DNA of 64,000 nt from an uncultured Roseovarius sp. (GCA_947503145.1 CANNCP010000010.1:1-64000), one strand, 5' to 3'; positions 21,478 through 29,911 are shown, numbered from the stretch's first letter. Numbers and translations are program-made. The notes: generated by a model from the letters alone, not told the origin.

Positions 21478-21525
21478 CGATTTGCGCTCAAATACCGCTG
21501 AGTTCGTTCAATTCGAGGTATTCCC

Positions 21526-21813
21526 GTGACCGATTTTTCACCAATCCACACGCAGGCGACACCATATGCCCGGGTGATCACACCATTGAACGCCCGCGAA
21601 GCGGCCGAGGAGCTGGAGGCGACATTCCTGGCCGAAATGCTCAAATCCACCGGACTGGGCACGCAAAAGAACAGCTTTGGCGGCGGCATCGGCGAGGATC
21701 AGTTCGCATCATTCCAGCGCCAGGCGCTGGCCGAGGAAATGGTCCGAACCGGCGGCATCGGCCTTGCCGAGCATTTTTATCAAGCCCTATTGGAGAAAAA
21801 TGATGACAGATGA
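21526..21813 (+). CDS. flgJ: Flagellar rod-binding protein, FlgJ N-terminal type
   Basis: This 95-residue protein corresponds to the rod-binding N-terminal domain of FlgJ, which caps the growing rod in the periplasm. The core EAAEELEATFLAEMLKSTG and FASFQRQALAEEMVRTGGIGLAEHFYQALL match that domain. The peptidoglycan hydrolase half of enterobacterial FlgJ is absent, as usual in alphaproteobacteria. A separate lytic transglycosylase gene (35528-36256) may supply that activity. The stop overlaps the start of the flgN-like gene by 11-14 bases, so translation is probably coupled. Confidence 0.85.
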   Translation: MTDFSPIHTQATPYARVITPLNAREAAEELEATFLAEMLKSTGLGTQKNSFGGGIGEDQFASFQRQALAEEMVRTGGIGLAEHFYQALLEKNDDR

Positions 21814-22162
21814 CACACTGCAAACGCTGATTGATCGGCTCGATACCTTGCTGGAGGAGGAGCGACGCCTACTGCTTGCCGGTGATCTGGACGCGATCGG
21901 CGACCTTCTGAGCCAGAAGGAACGGCTGATCGACGCACTGAATGCGACTGCGCCGGGGGCGCAGCCCGACCTCGGGCCGGTGCAGCGCAAGGTGGCGCGC
22001 AATCAGGCGCTGCTCGACGGGGCCCTGCAGGGGATTCGCAAGGTAGCCGCGCGCATGGCCGCCTTTCGCAAGATCCGGCGCACGCTGGAGACATATGACG
22101 AAAGCGGACGCAAGATGCTCCTGCAAGCCGATGTCGACCACAAGATGGAAAAGCGGGCCTGA
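21800..22162 (+). CDS. flgN: FlgN-like flagellar export chaperone
   Basis: This 120-residue, largely helical protein resembles FlgN, the cytoplasmic chaperone that delivers hook-associated proteins FlgK and FlgL to the export gate. The sequence shows a long amphipathic helix (TLQTLIDRLDTLLEEERRLL) and the LLSQKERLIDAL segment common in this family. Two consecutive ATG codons (21800 and 21803) could start it. It overlaps the rod-binding gene in another frame. The assignment rests on size, helical pattern and location, since primary sequence is poorly conserved. Confidence 0.7.
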   Translation: MMTDDTLQTLIDRLDTLLEEERRLLLAGDLDAIGDLLSQKERLIDALNATAPGAQPDLGPVQRKVARNQALLDGALQGIRKVAARMAAFRKIRRTLETYDESGRKMLLQADVDHKMEKRA

Positions 22163-22202
22163 CCGGATTTGTCTCAAATGCTGGCCAGATAGCCGGGTGA
22201 TA

Positions 22203-22217
22203 TTAGCACCCTGTTAG
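22203..22217. promoter_or_regulatory. CtrA-box-like site upstream of flagellin
   Basis: TTAG-N7-TTAG matches the TTAA-N7-TTAA CtrA box with one mismatch per half. It is followed directly by C in both halves (TTAGC repeated at 12-base spacing), as in extended CtrA sites. It lies about 160 bp upstream of the flagellin start, rather far for a core promoter element. Confidence 0.35.
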
Positions 22218-22374
22218 CATCTCAAAACGCATCCTTCGTGAGCATCCCGACCGGATGGCGCAGCCCGCCCAAGGCGTCCGCTGCATATGTCAGAATGACA
22301 GGTTAGGCCACCCCCAGACCCGGGGGAGGAGCACGTAATTGGCGCAAAAGCGCCAGAAACCAAAGGATAATACT

Positions 22375-23214
22375 ATGTCCAGCATTCTGACGAACAACAG
22401 CGCAATGGTTGCATTGCAGACCCTGAAATCAGTGAACCACAATCTGTCCAAGACGCAAGATATGATCTCGACCGGCAAGGAGATCGCCAAGGCCAAGGAC
22501 AACTCGGCCATCTGGGCGATCTCCAAAGTGATGGAGTCTGATGTCAGCGGCTTCAAGGCGGTGTCAAAATCTCTCGCCTTGGGCGAGTCGACTGTGGCCG
22601 TGGCTTCGGCCGGCGCCGAGCAGATCACCGATATCCTCAAGGATATGAAAGAGCGGATCATTGCCGCCACCGGCGAAAATGTCGATCATGCCAAACTGAC
22701 CGCCGAAATCACCGAGATGACGGCACAGGTCAACGGGATCATTGACGCGTCGCAATTCAACGGCGCGAACCTGCTCAAGACGGATGTCGATGGCAACGGC
22801 GCCACCAGCCTCACCGTCACCTCGTCCATCGACCGTAGCGGCGCGACTACCGTCACACGTGCCGACATCACCGTCGCGAGCGCCAATTTCGAGGCAAATC
22901 TCGATCTGAGCGACATCGATGTCTCCGATGCGAGCAACGCCCAATCCTCAATCGCACTGATCGAGGCGCATATCCAGACCGCCGTCAACGGCGCTGCCGC
23001 CCTCGGCGCATCTGCCAAGCGGCTGGGCGACCAGAGCCAGTTCGTCTCGAAACTGACCGATGCAATGAAATCCGGCATCGGCGCGCTGGTCGACACCGAC
23101 ATGGAAGAAGCATCGGCCCAGCTGCAGGCCCTTCAGGTCCAGCAGCAGTTGTCGACGCAATCGCTGTCGATCGCCAATCAGGCACCGCAGGCACTTCTGT
23201 CGCTGTTCCGCTGA
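22375..23214 (+). CDS. fliC: Flagellin
   Basis: This 279-residue flagellin forms the helical filament. The conserved N-terminal D0/D1 region starts MSSILTNNSAMVALQTLKSVN, and KTQDMISTGKEIAKAKDNSA is the usual coiled segment. The C-terminal D1/D0 region ends QQLSTQSLSIANQAPQALLSLFR. The central variable domain is very short, so the protein is essentially D0-D1 only, typical of alphaproteobacterial flagellins. The ATG at 22375 follows a good ribosome site. flaF and flbT follow directly, and a strong hairpin lies just after the stop. Confidence 0.96.
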   Translation: MSSILTNNSAMVALQTLKSVNHNLSKTQDMISTGKEIAKAKDNSAIWAISKVMESDVSGFKAVSKSLALGESTVAVASAGAEQITDILKDMKERIIAATGENVDHAKLTAEITEMTAQVNGIIDASQFNGANLLKTDVDGNGATSLTVTSSIDRSGATTVTRADITVASANFEANLDLSDIDVSDASNAQSSIALIEAHIQTAVNGAAALGASAKRLGDQSQFVSKLTDAMKSGIGALVDTDMEEASAQLQALQVQQQLSTQSLSIANQAPQALLSLFR

Positions 23215-23223
23215 TAATCCTGT

Positions 23224-23248
23224 CAGGGGTGCCCGCGCGGCACCCCTG
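23224..23248 (+). terminator. Strong hairpin after flagellin gene
   Basis: A perfect 10-bp GC-rich stem (23224-23233 with 23239-23248) with a 5-base loop begins about 9 bases after the flagellin stop. There is no long T run, so it may act as a partial terminator or protect the 3' end of the abundant flagellin message rather than end transcription fully before flaF. Confidence 0.6.
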
Positions 23249-23289
23249 GTCTTCCACCCCAGGACCAAAACCTCCGGAAGGATTGAACC

Positions 23290-23667
23290 GTGAACGCGAT
23301 TCGCCAGGCGCAGAACGCCTATGGACAGACCAACCACCCGATACGCACCTTGCGCGGCACGGAATACGAAACCGTCGCCCGCATCACCTACCGTCTGAAA
23401 TCCGCCGCTACCAGCAAGCCTCTGGATATGACCAGACTGGCCAGCGCCGTGTATGACAACCAGAGCATGTGGGCGCTTTTCGCCACCGAGGTGGCCGACA
23501 ACGCCAACCCGTTGCCTCAGGATTTGCGGGCGCGCATCTTTTACCTCGCCGAGTTCACTGCCGAGCACAGTCGCAAGGTGCTGGGCCGCGTGGCCAGCGC
23601 CGACGCGCTGATCGAGATCAACACCGCCATCATGCGCGGGCTGCGCGACGGGAGTGAAACGCCATGA
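23290..23667 (+). CDS. flaF: Flagellar biosynthesis regulator FlaF
   Basis: This 125-residue protein belongs to FlaF, which in Caulobacter acts with FlbT on flagellin translation and secretion. The sequence contains the family segments QAQNAYGQ, ATSKPLDMTRLASAVYDNQSMWALFATEVAD and LAEFTAEHSRKVLGRVAS. The start is GTG at 23290, preceded by a GGAAGG ribosome site 7 bases upstream. The end overlaps the flbT start by 4 bases (ATGA). Confidence 0.93.
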   Translation: MNAIRQAQNAYGQTNHPIRTLRGTEYETVARITYRLKSAATSKPLDMTRLASAVYDNQSMWALFATEVADNANPLPQDLRARIFYLAEFTAEHSRKVLGRVASADALIEINTAIMRGLRDGSETP

Positions 23668-24068
23668 GCGGCCTCGTCCTCAAACTTGGCCCCAGGGAAC
23701 GCGTGCTGATCAACGGCGCGGTGATCGAGAATGGCGACAGGCGCTCACGCCTGTCCGTCGTTACTCCCGAGGCTAATATCCTGCGCCTGCGTGACGCGAT
23801 CCGTCCCGAAGAGGCAACAACACCGGTGCGCCGCGTCTGCTATTCCGCGCAGTTGGTCCTGTCAGGCGATTTCCGCCCCGAAGAGGCGCGACTGCCGCTC
23901 CTGCGTCATATCGAAGAACTGAGCCAGGTCCTCGTCGATCCTGACAGCCGGGCGCATCTGGCGCTCGCCACGCAGGCGGTCCTGAACGATCAGTTCTATC
24001 AATGCCTCAAATCCCTGCGCGCACTCCTGCCCCGCGAAGAGCGTCTGCTGGCGCATCACCCATCATGA
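23664..24068 (+). CDS. flbT: Flagellin mRNA regulator FlbT
   Basis: This 134-residue RNA-binding repressor acts after transcription; in Caulobacter it binds the 5' region of flagellin mRNA and destabilises it until the hook is built. The start MSGLVLKLGPRERVLINGAVIENGDRRSRL and the ILRLRDAIRPEEATTPVRRVCY block match the family closely. It overlaps flaF by 4 bases, so the two are translationally coupled. A target hairpin in the flagellin 5' leader (about 22218-22374) is plausible but not resolved here. Confidence 0.93.
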   Translation: MSGLVLKLGPRERVLINGAVIENGDRRSRLSVVTPEANILRLRDAIRPEEATTPVRRVCYSAQLVLSGDFRPEEARLPLLRHIEELSQVLVDPDSRAHLALATQAVLNDQFYQCLKSLRALLPREERLLAHHPS

Positions 24069-24105
24069 AACACTGCATAGAGCATAGCCCGAGGAGGAAT
24101 ACGTC

Positions 24106-24915
24106 ATGAGCTATCAGCCGGTAGTTCCAATGGGTGGCCTGACGGGCTGGGCATTTCTGACACGGACAATGGACAGCCAGACTGCCGCTTTTGACAGCGG
24201 TGCGCGCATCAGCCGCGACACCGCCTATTTCGAGCAGGCTATCGCCGATGTCGAAACCGCCGAACAACTGGTGTCGGACCGGCGCCTGTTGCGCGTGGCC
24301 CTTGGCGCGTTCGGATTGCAGGATGATCTTGATAACAAATTCTTCATCCAGAAGATCCTGGAGGGCGGCACCCAATCCGACGACGCGCTGGCCAAGCGGC
24401 TGACCGACAGCCGTTACCGTGATTTCGCCGATGCGTTCGGCTTTGGCAATCCCGACGGGCGGCGCACTGCCCTTGAAGGCTTCGGATCAGAGATCACCGG
24501 GAAATTTCGGGACCGCCAGTTCGAGATCGCCGTCGGCGATCAGGACCAGAGCATGCGGCTGGCGATGACCGCAGAACGGACCTTGCCGGAAATCGCTGCC
24601 GGAGACAGCAGCGACAAGACAAAGTGGCTGCGCATCATGGGAGACCCGCCCTTGCGCCAGGTCTTTGAGCGGGCACTGGGATTACCGAAAAATTTCGGCC
24701 AGTTGGACCTTGACCGACAAGTCGATATCTTTACCGAACGCGCTGGCCGCCAGCTTGGTCTCGACAGTCTGGATCAACTGGCCGAAGCGGAGACCCGCGA
24801 GCGCATTATCGAGCGATATCTTCTGCGCGAGCAGATCAATGAATTCGCATCACAAAGCAGCGGCTCCATCGCGCTGACCCTGCTGCAATCGGGGTCGCAG
24901 TCCGGTGGCTTCTGA
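24106..24915 (+). CDS. DUF1217 flagellar-associated protein
   Basis: This 269-residue protein matches DUF1217, a family found in flagellar loci of Rhodobacterales and rhizobia; no precise function is settled. Recognisable parts are MSYQPVVPMGGLTGWAFLTRT, a FGLQDDLDNKFFIQKILEGG block and the LTDSRYRDFADAFGFGN repeat-like motif, followed by EITGKFRDRQFEIAVGDQDQSMRLAM and a C-terminal helix ending in a Ser/Gly-rich tail. There is no signal peptide, so it may be a flagellar export substrate or a cytoplasmic factor. It follows flbT by 37 bp and probably shares its transcript. Confidence 0.75.
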   Translation: MSYQPVVPMGGLTGWAFLTRTMDSQTAAFDSGARISRDTAYFEQAIADVETAEQLVSDRRLLRVALGAFGLQDDLDNKFFIQKILEGGTQSDDALAKRLTDSRYRDFADAFGFGNPDGRRTALEGFGSEITGKFRDRQFEIAVGDQDQSMRLAMTAERTLPEIAAGDSSDKTKWLRIMGDPPLRQVFERALGLPKNFGQLDLDRQVDIFTERAGRQLGLDSLDQLAEAETRERIIERYLLREQINEFASQSSGSIALTLLQSGSQSGGF

Positions 24916-25038
24916 CCGCTGTTCCTACAGCCGCATCGGGTAGACCGGCGCGGCAAGGCGGCACTAGCCATCTTCCCCGGTCGCCTTTCCGCGTAGATCA
25001 CCAGCGCACGCCGTTCCGGGCAAGCAGGCGCACGCGGA

Positions 25039-26499
25039 TTAGTCGCTACCATCCGGTCGGCCGGATCCCGCATCACCCGGACAGTTCCGGTCATTCCCCT
25101 GAGCCCGGCCCGGGGTGACCGGTCCTGCCTGCCCCGGATTACCCGGTCGGGGCTGTCCCCGCCCCGCCCCGGCGCGGCGCAGGATCAGTCCCAGACGGTC
25201 AAAGCTGTTCTGGCACGACAGCGCCTCCGGCTCGGCCAGAAAGGCGTCCAGCTCGGGCCAGGCGCGCACCCCGATATCAAGCTGCGGATCGGAACCTTCG
25301 GCATAGAGCCCGGCGCGCAGCATCGTCTCGGACCGGTCATAGGCCCCGAGCAACGTCCGCGCCTGCAAGATCAGCTCGTTCTCGGCCGCGCTCGCCGCCT
25401 CGGGCAGGCTGCGCGAGACCGACCGCAAAAGATCGATCGCAGGATAGCGCCCCCGCTCGGCAATGGCACGGTCCAGCACCACATGCCCGTCGAGCACGCC
25501 GCGCAGGATGTCTGCCACCGGCTCGTCCATATCCGAGGCGGCGACCAGCACGCTGAGGATCGCGGTGATTGTGCCCTGCCCGGCCGCCCCCGGTCCGGCC
25601 CGTTCGCACAGCGACATGATCGTGTGGGCAGTAGAGGCGGGAAAGCCGCGCAAGCTGGGCAATTCCCCGGCTGCCGTGGCAACCTCGCGATGTGCCTCCG
25701 CAAATCGGGTGACCGAATCGGCCAGGAGCAGCACGTCCCGCCCCTGATCGCGAAAATGCTCGGCCACGCTCATTGCCGTCCAGGCGCAGCGCCGCCGCAC
25801 CAGCGGTGCGCAATCCGAGGTGGCGGCAACCACCACCGCGCGCGCCATGCCCTCGGGGCCAAGCACCCCCTCGATGAATTCGCGCAACTCGCGCCCGCGC
25901 TCGCCGATCAGGGCAAAGACCACCACGTCGGCCTGCATGTGCTTGCCCAGATGGCCCAGCAGGCGCGATTTGCCCACACCCGACCCGGCAAAGAGGCCAA
26001 TGCGCTGGCCACGCACGATCGGCAACATGGTGTTGAACACCGCCATCCCGGTCTCCAGCCGAGTACCCAGCCGACCCCGCTGCGCAGGTGCAGGCGGGTC
26101 CGCGCACAGGGGGCGCGCTGCCACCCCACGCATCAGCGGCAACCCGTCAAGTGGCCGACCATAAGGATCGATCACGCGCCCGATCCAGTGATCGCCCGGT
26201 GCGATCTGCGCCGCGCCATGCAACTGCGCCGGATCACCCAGCGACACGCCCGCGGGTGCTTCGTCGGGCAACATCGTCACGCCGTCCGGCGCCAGCTGCA
26301 CCACCTCGCCCCATAGTGCACCGCCGGTCCCGCGCATCACGCACAGTCGATCACCCAGCCGTGCCGCGCGGGCGAGGCCGCTGATCCCCAGCACCACGCC
26401 CGACACGAATGTAACGCGCCCGATGACCCGGGCCGCGCGCAGATCGGATATCTCGGCCCCGAGGCAGGCCAGTCCAGCACCATTCATCGAACTCTCCAT
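25039..26499 (-). CDS. fliI: Flagellum-specific ATPase FliI
   Basis: This 486-residue F1-beta-like ATPase powers loading of export substrates at the flagellar type III gate. Walker A is LFAGSGVGKSRLLGHL, ALIGERGRELREF is the family signature, Walker B is DVLLLADSVTRFAEAHREV, and TAAGELPSLRGFPAS and RGRYPAIDLLRSVSR follow as in all FliI. The open frame extends to 26673 over flgB; the ATG at 26499 or 26487 is preferred. The last 45 or so residues form a Gly/Pro/Arg-rich tail beyond the usual end. fliJ does not follow it here. The gene is divergent from flgB. Confidence 0.95.
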   Translation of the reverse strand: MESSMNGAGLACLGAEISDLRAARVIGRVTFVSGVVLGISGLARAARLGDRLCVMRGTGGALWGEVVQLAPDGVTMLPDEAPAGVSLGDPAQLHGAAQIAPGDHWIGRVIDPYGRPLDGLPLMRGVAARPLCADPPAPAQRGRLGTRLETGMAVFNTMLPIVRGQRIGLFAGSGVGKSRLLGHLGKHMQADVVVFALIGERGRELREFIEGVLGPEGMARAVVVAATSDCAPLVRRRCAWTAMSVAEHFRDQGRDVLLLADSVTRFAEAHREVATAAGELPSLRGFPASTAHTIMSLCERAGPGAAGQGTITAILSVLVAASDMDEPVADILRGVLDGHVVLDRAIAERGRYPAIDLLRSVSRSLPEAASAAENELILQARTLLGAYDRSETMLRAGLYAEGSDPQLDIGVRAWPELDAFLAEPEALSCQNSFDRLGLILRRAGAGRGQPRPGNPGQAGPVTPGRAQGNDRNCPGDAGSGRPDGSD

Positions 26500-26534
26500 A
26501 TATCCTTCGAAAACAATTTCTAAAGGAATCAGGG

Positions 26535-26549
26535 TTAAGCCTTGGTTGA
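26535..26549. promoter_or_regulatory. CtrA-box-like site between fliI and flgB
   Basis: TTAA-N7-TTGA matches the CtrA box with one exact half and one mismatch. It lies 23 bp upstream of the flgB start and 36 bp upstream of the fliI start, so one site could serve both divergent transcripts. Confidence 0.5.
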
Positions 26550-26572
26550 AACTGATCGAGGACAACGACCCG

Positions 26573-26962
26573 ATGTTCGAGAAACTGGAAATTTTCCGCA
26601 TAGCCCATGCAATGGCGACCCATGCCGGGGCGCGGCAGGCCGTCGTTGCCCGCAACATGGCCAATGCCGACACGCCGGGCTACGCGGCCCGCGATATCAC
26701 ACCCTTCGCCAAGGCATATCACAGTGAAAGCAGCGGCTTTGCCTTGCGCGCCACACGCAGCTCCCATCTCGGAGGTTCGCCACGAGGAGGACACTACGAA
26801 TCATTCGAAACAACGACCGAAGGGAATGACCCAAACGGCAATTCCGTCTCGCTGGAGCGCGAGATGCTGCACGCCGTCGAGGTCAAGCGCCAGCATGACC
26901 GCGCCCTCGCCATTTACCGATCCAGCATGACGATCCTGCGCGCCGCAGCAGGCCGCCGCTGA
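26573..26962 (+). CDS. flgB: Flagellar proximal rod protein FlgB
   Basis: This 129-residue protein forms part of the proximal rod in the periplasm. The N-terminal rod signature ARQAVVARNMANADTPGYAARDITPF (about 22-47) is clear. The C-terminal helix LHAVEVKRQHDRALAIYRSSMTILRAA matches FlgB. The ATG at 26573 yields MFEKLEIFRIAHAMA; the longer frame from 26423 runs into fliI and is rejected. It heads the plus-strand rod operon, with flgC 25 bp downstream. Confidence 0.94.
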   Translation: MFEKLEIFRIAHAMATHAGARQAVVARNMANADTPGYAARDITPFAKAYHSESSGFALRATRSSHLGGSPRGGHYESFETTTEGNDPNGNSVSLEREMLHAVEVKRQHDRALAIYRSSMTILRAAAGRR

Positions 26963-26987
26963 ACACCGGTGAAGAAAGGACAATCTC

Positions 26988-27377
26988 ATGAGTGAATTTT
27001 CAGACGCCCTGTCGCTCTCGACCAGCGGATTGCGCGCCCAGACCCAGCGGCTGCGCCATGTGGCCGAGAACATCGCCAACACCGACACGCCCGGCTATCG
27101 GCGCAAGACGATCTCGTTCGAAACTGCAATGACCGGTGACACCCCGGGCCTGGTCGAGACCGGACGCGTGCGGCTGGATCGCAGTGAGCTGGAACAGATT
27201 TTCGACCCCGGTCACCCGATGGCCGATGAAACTGGTCACTATGACGGCTCGAATGTCGGCCTGGTGATCGAAATCGCTGACGCGCGTGAGGCGCAGCGCA
27301 GCTACGAGGCGAACCTCAAGATGTTCGATCAGACACGACAGATGTCGTCCAGCCTGATGGACCTGCTTCGCCGATAA
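26988..27377 (+). CDS. flgC: Flagellar proximal rod protein FlgC
   Basis: This 129-residue rod subunit assembles next to FlgB and FlgF. The signature SGLRAQTQRLRHVAENIANTDTPGYRRKTI (about 13-42) is the flagellar rod consensus, and the C-terminal AREAQRSYEANLKMFDQTRQMSSSLMDLL is typical of FlgC. It lies between flgB and fliE with 25-bp gaps. Confidence 0.95.
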   Translation: MSEFSDALSLSTSGLRAQTQRLRHVAENIANTDTPGYRRKTISFETAMTGDTPGLVETGRVRLDRSELEQIFDPGHPMADETGHYDGSNVGLVIEIADAREAQRSYEANLKMFDQTRQMSSSLMDLLRR

Positions 27378-27402
27378 CCCAATCCAGAAAGGGAATTCCA
27401 GA

Positions 27403-27693
27403 ATGGACATCCAAGGCCTGAATGCCGCCCAGAGATATACAGCCTCTCGCCCCGCCACCCAGCCCGATCCGGCCCCCGGTGGGGCCGGCGAAACGGCATT
27501 GAACCTCGCCCGTGATTTTGCCGCCACCCTGCAGGATACCGAAGCCACCGCCAAGGCCGCGATGACGGGTCAGGCCGACCCGCACGCGTTGGTTCAGGCG
27601 TTGGCGCAGACCGAACTGGCGGTCGAGACGGCGGTGACGGTGCGTGATCGTGTCGTCGAAGCCTATCAGGAAATCCTGCGCATGCCGGTCTGA
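27403..27693 (+). CDS. fliE: Flagellar MS-ring/rod adaptor FliE
   Basis: This 96-residue protein joins the MS ring to the rod and is the first substrate of the export gate. The C-terminal half contains QADPHALVQALAQTELAVETAVTVRDRVVEAYQEILRMPV, the conserved FliE helices with the EAYQEIxRMxI ending. It lies between flgC and fliQ; fliQ begins 3 bp after the stop. Confidence 0.92.
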   Translation: MDIQGLNAAQRYTASRPATQPDPAPGGAGETALNLARDFAATLQDTEATAKAAMTGQADPHALVQALAQTELAVETAVTVRDRVVEAYQEILRMPV

Positions 27694-27696
27694 GCC

Positions 27697-27966
27697 ATGC
27701 ACAGCGAAGTCATCTTTTTCGACACGATGCGCCAGGCGCTGTGGGTGGCGGTGATCATCTCGGTCCCGATCCTCGCCTGTGCGCTGCTGGCCGGTCTGAC
27801 GGTGGGCCTCTTTCAGGCGCTCACGTCGATCCAGGAAATGACCCTGACATTCGTGCCCAAACTGGTGGCGATCGCCGCCGTGTTCTGGGTCTCGATGGGG
27901 TTCATGACCCAGACGCTGGTGTCGTTCTTTCAAGACCGCCTGATACCGCTGATCATCGGAGGATGA
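27697..27966 (+). CDS. fliQ: Flagellar export gate protein FliQ
   Basis: This 89-residue inner-membrane protein forms part of the FliP-FliQ-FliR core export channel. It has two hydrophobic helices (about 17-38 and 51-75) and the family motif LLAGLTVGLFQALTSIQEMTLTFVPK. The length is normal. It overlaps no neighbour, with 3 bp to fliE and 1 bp to flgF. Confidence 0.95.
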   Translation: MHSEVIFFDTMRQALWVAVIISVPILACALLAGLTVGLFQALTSIQEMTLTFVPKLVAIAAVFWVSMGFMTQTLVSFFQDRLIPLIIGG

Positions 27967-27967
27967 A

Positions 27968-28687
27968 ATGGACAACATAGGCTACACGACGCTGACCCGG
28001 CAGTCGGGGCTGTTGCGCGAAATGCAGATCGTGGCGAACAACATCGCCAACGCCGCCACCAGCGGTTTCCGGCAAGAGGGGCTGGTGTTCTCTGAACATG
28101 TGATCCGGATGGAGAACGGGCCGTCGCTGTCCATGGCCTCGGCATCGGTGCGTCATACCTCGATGTTGCAGGGCGCGCTCACCCAGACCGGCGGAACGCT
28201 CGATTTTGCCATCGAAGGTGACGGGTTCTTTCTGATCGAGACGCCGCAGGGCGAACGGCTGACCCGCGCTGGCAGCTTTGCGCTGTCGGCAGAAGGTGAT
28301 CTGGTCACCAATGATGGTTTCCGCGTGCTTGATACGGGCGGTGCACCGGTTTTCGTGCCGCCCGATGCCTCCGACCTGAGCGTTGCCGCCGATGGCACGG
28401 TCAGCGCGGACGGCGCACCTCTGACACAGATTGGGCTGGTGATGCCCAGCGACATGATCGGCCTGATCCGCGAGGACGGCGTGATGTTCCGTTCGGAAAA
28501 CGGGATAGAGCCCGCCGCCGAGGGCCGCATCCTGCAAGGTTATCTGGAAGGTGCGAATGTCGATCCGGTGAGCCAGATCGCCCGGATGATCGAAGTGCAG
28601 CGCGCCTACGAGATGGGCCAGAGCTTTCTCGATGCCGAGAACCAGCGCCTGCGCACTGCCCTGCAAACCTTTATTCCTTCCAGATAG
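27968..28687 (+). CDS. flgF: Flagellar proximal rod protein FlgF
   Basis: This 239-residue rod protein shows the N-terminal SGLLREMQIVANNIANAATSGFRQEG motif and the C-terminal LEGANVDPVSQIARMIEVQRAYEMGQ motif shared by FlgE/F/G proteins. The central SVRHTSMLQGALTQTGGTLDFAIEGDGFF block supports FlgF/G. Being shorter than FlgG and lying directly upstream of it points to FlgF. Confidence 0.93.
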   Translation: MDNIGYTTLTRQSGLLREMQIVANNIANAATSGFRQEGLVFSEHVIRMENGPSLSMASASVRHTSMLQGALTQTGGTLDFAIEGDGFFLIETPQGERLTRAGSFALSAEGDLVTNDGFRVLDTGGAPVFVPPDASDLSVAADGTVSADGAPLTQIGLVMPSDMIGLIREDGVMFRSENGIEPAAEGRILQGYLEGANVDPVSQIARMIEVQRAYEMGQSFLDAENQRLRTALQTFIPSR

Positions 28688-28696
28688 GAGCCTGAT

Positions 28697-29482
28697 ATGC
28701 GTGCCCTGAAAATCGCCGCCACCGGAATGGCGGCCCAGCAGATGCGGGTCGAGACGATCGCGAACAACCTCGCGAACATGTCCACCACTGGCTACAATAC
28801 CCGCCGTGCCGAATTCGCCGACCTGCACTATCAACAAATGATGCGCCCCGGCACGGTGAACGCCGCCGATGGCACGGTGTTGCCCACCGGCGTGCAGCTG
28901 GGCCTCGGCGTGCGCGCCGCCGCCGTCTCGGTGCACCTGGAGCAAGGCTCGCTGTCTGAAACCGGCGGCGATCTGGATATCGCCATCGAAGGCAATGGGT
29001 ATCTTGAGATCACGCTGCCTTCGGGCCAGCCCGCCTATACTCGCGACGGCGCGCTCAATCGCTCGGCCGAAGGAATGATCGTGAATTCCGACGGATTCGC
29101 CGTCGCCCCCGAGATCGTGATCCCCGAGGATGCCCGCGCGATCTCGATCAACGGCGCGGGCGAGGTCTATGCCTATTTTCAGGACAATGCCGAAGCGCAA
29201 CAGCTGGGCCAGTTCAACATGGTCGGCTTCACCAATTCCAAGGGGCTGGAGGCGCGCGGCAGCAACCTCTTTACCGAGACCGAAGCCTCGGGTCCGCCGA
29301 TCACCACCACGCCGGGGCAGGACGGGCTGGGCACGCTGCGGCAGGGATATCTGGAGGACAGCTCGGTCGATCCGGTGCGCGAGGTAACCGAACTGATCGA
29401 GGCGCAGCGCGGTTACGAGTTGAACTCCAAGGTGATCTCTGCCGCCGACCAGATGCTTGGTGCCACGACGCAGGTGCGCTGA
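28697..29482 (+). CDS. flgG: Flagellar distal rod protein FlgG
   Basis: This 261-residue protein builds the distal rod that passes through the P and L rings. The N-terminal TGMAAQQMRVETIANNLANMSTTGYN motif, the QGSLSETGGDLDIAIEGNGY block and the C-terminal LEDSSVDPVREVTELIEAQRGYELNSKVISAADQM are the FlgG consensus. The stop shares one base with the flgA start (TGATG), so translation is coupled. Confidence 0.95.
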   Translation: MRALKIAATGMAAQQMRVETIANNLANMSTTGYNTRRAEFADLHYQQMMRPGTVNAADGTVLPTGVQLGLGVRAAAVSVHLEQGSLSETGGDLDIAIEGNGYLEITLPSGQPAYTRDGALNRSAEGMIVNSDGFAVAPEIVIPEDARAISINGAGEVYAYFQDNAEAQQLGQFNMVGFTNSKGLEARGSNLFTETEASGPPITTTPGQDGLGTLRQGYLEDSSVDPVREVTELIEAQRGYELNSKVISAADQMLGATTQVR

Positions 29483-29898
29483 TGCGCATACTGCTCACCC
29501 TTTACCTGCTCGCCGCCGCGCCTGCCTGCGCCGATACTATCGTCGCCGCCCGCACGATCCGTGCGCAGGCCCTGATCACCGCGCAGGATATCGCGATCAA
29601 GGACGTCGATGTCGTCGGCGCGATCGCCGATGCCACCGCCGTCATCGGGCAAGAAGCACGCGTGGCACTCTATCCGGGCCGCCCGATCCGACCCGGCGAT
29701 GTCGGCCCGCCGGCGCTGGTGGAGCGTAACCAGATCATCGTCCTGATCTTCGACGAAAGCGGGATAAGCATCGCCACCGAAGGACGCTCGCTGTCGCGCG
29801 CGGGCCCCGGCGAGAGCGTCCGCGCGATGAACCTTGCCTCGCGCATCACCGTGTCGGGCCGCGTCATGCCCGACGGGCGCGTCCGCGTTACCGATTGA
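29482..29898 (+). CDS. flgA: P-ring assembly chaperone FlgA
   Basis: This 138-residue periplasmic protein helps FlgI form the P ring. It begins with a signal peptide (about 1-18, ending ACA before DTIVA). It carries the SAF-like domain, with ARTIRAQALITAQDIAIKDVDV, GQEARVALYPGRPIRPGDVGPPALV and GESVRAMNLASRITVSGRV. The protein is shorter than enterobacterial FlgA (about 220), which is usual in alphaproteobacteria. flgH follows after 13 bp. Confidence 0.9.
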   Translation: MRILLTLYLLAAAPACADTIVAARTIRAQALITAQDIAIKDVDVVGAIADATAVIGQEARVALYPGRPIRPGDVGPPALVERNQIIVLIFDESGISIATEGRSLSRAGPGESVRAMNLASRITVSGRVMPDGRVRVTD

Positions 29899-29911
29899 GG
29901 GAAATTACGCC

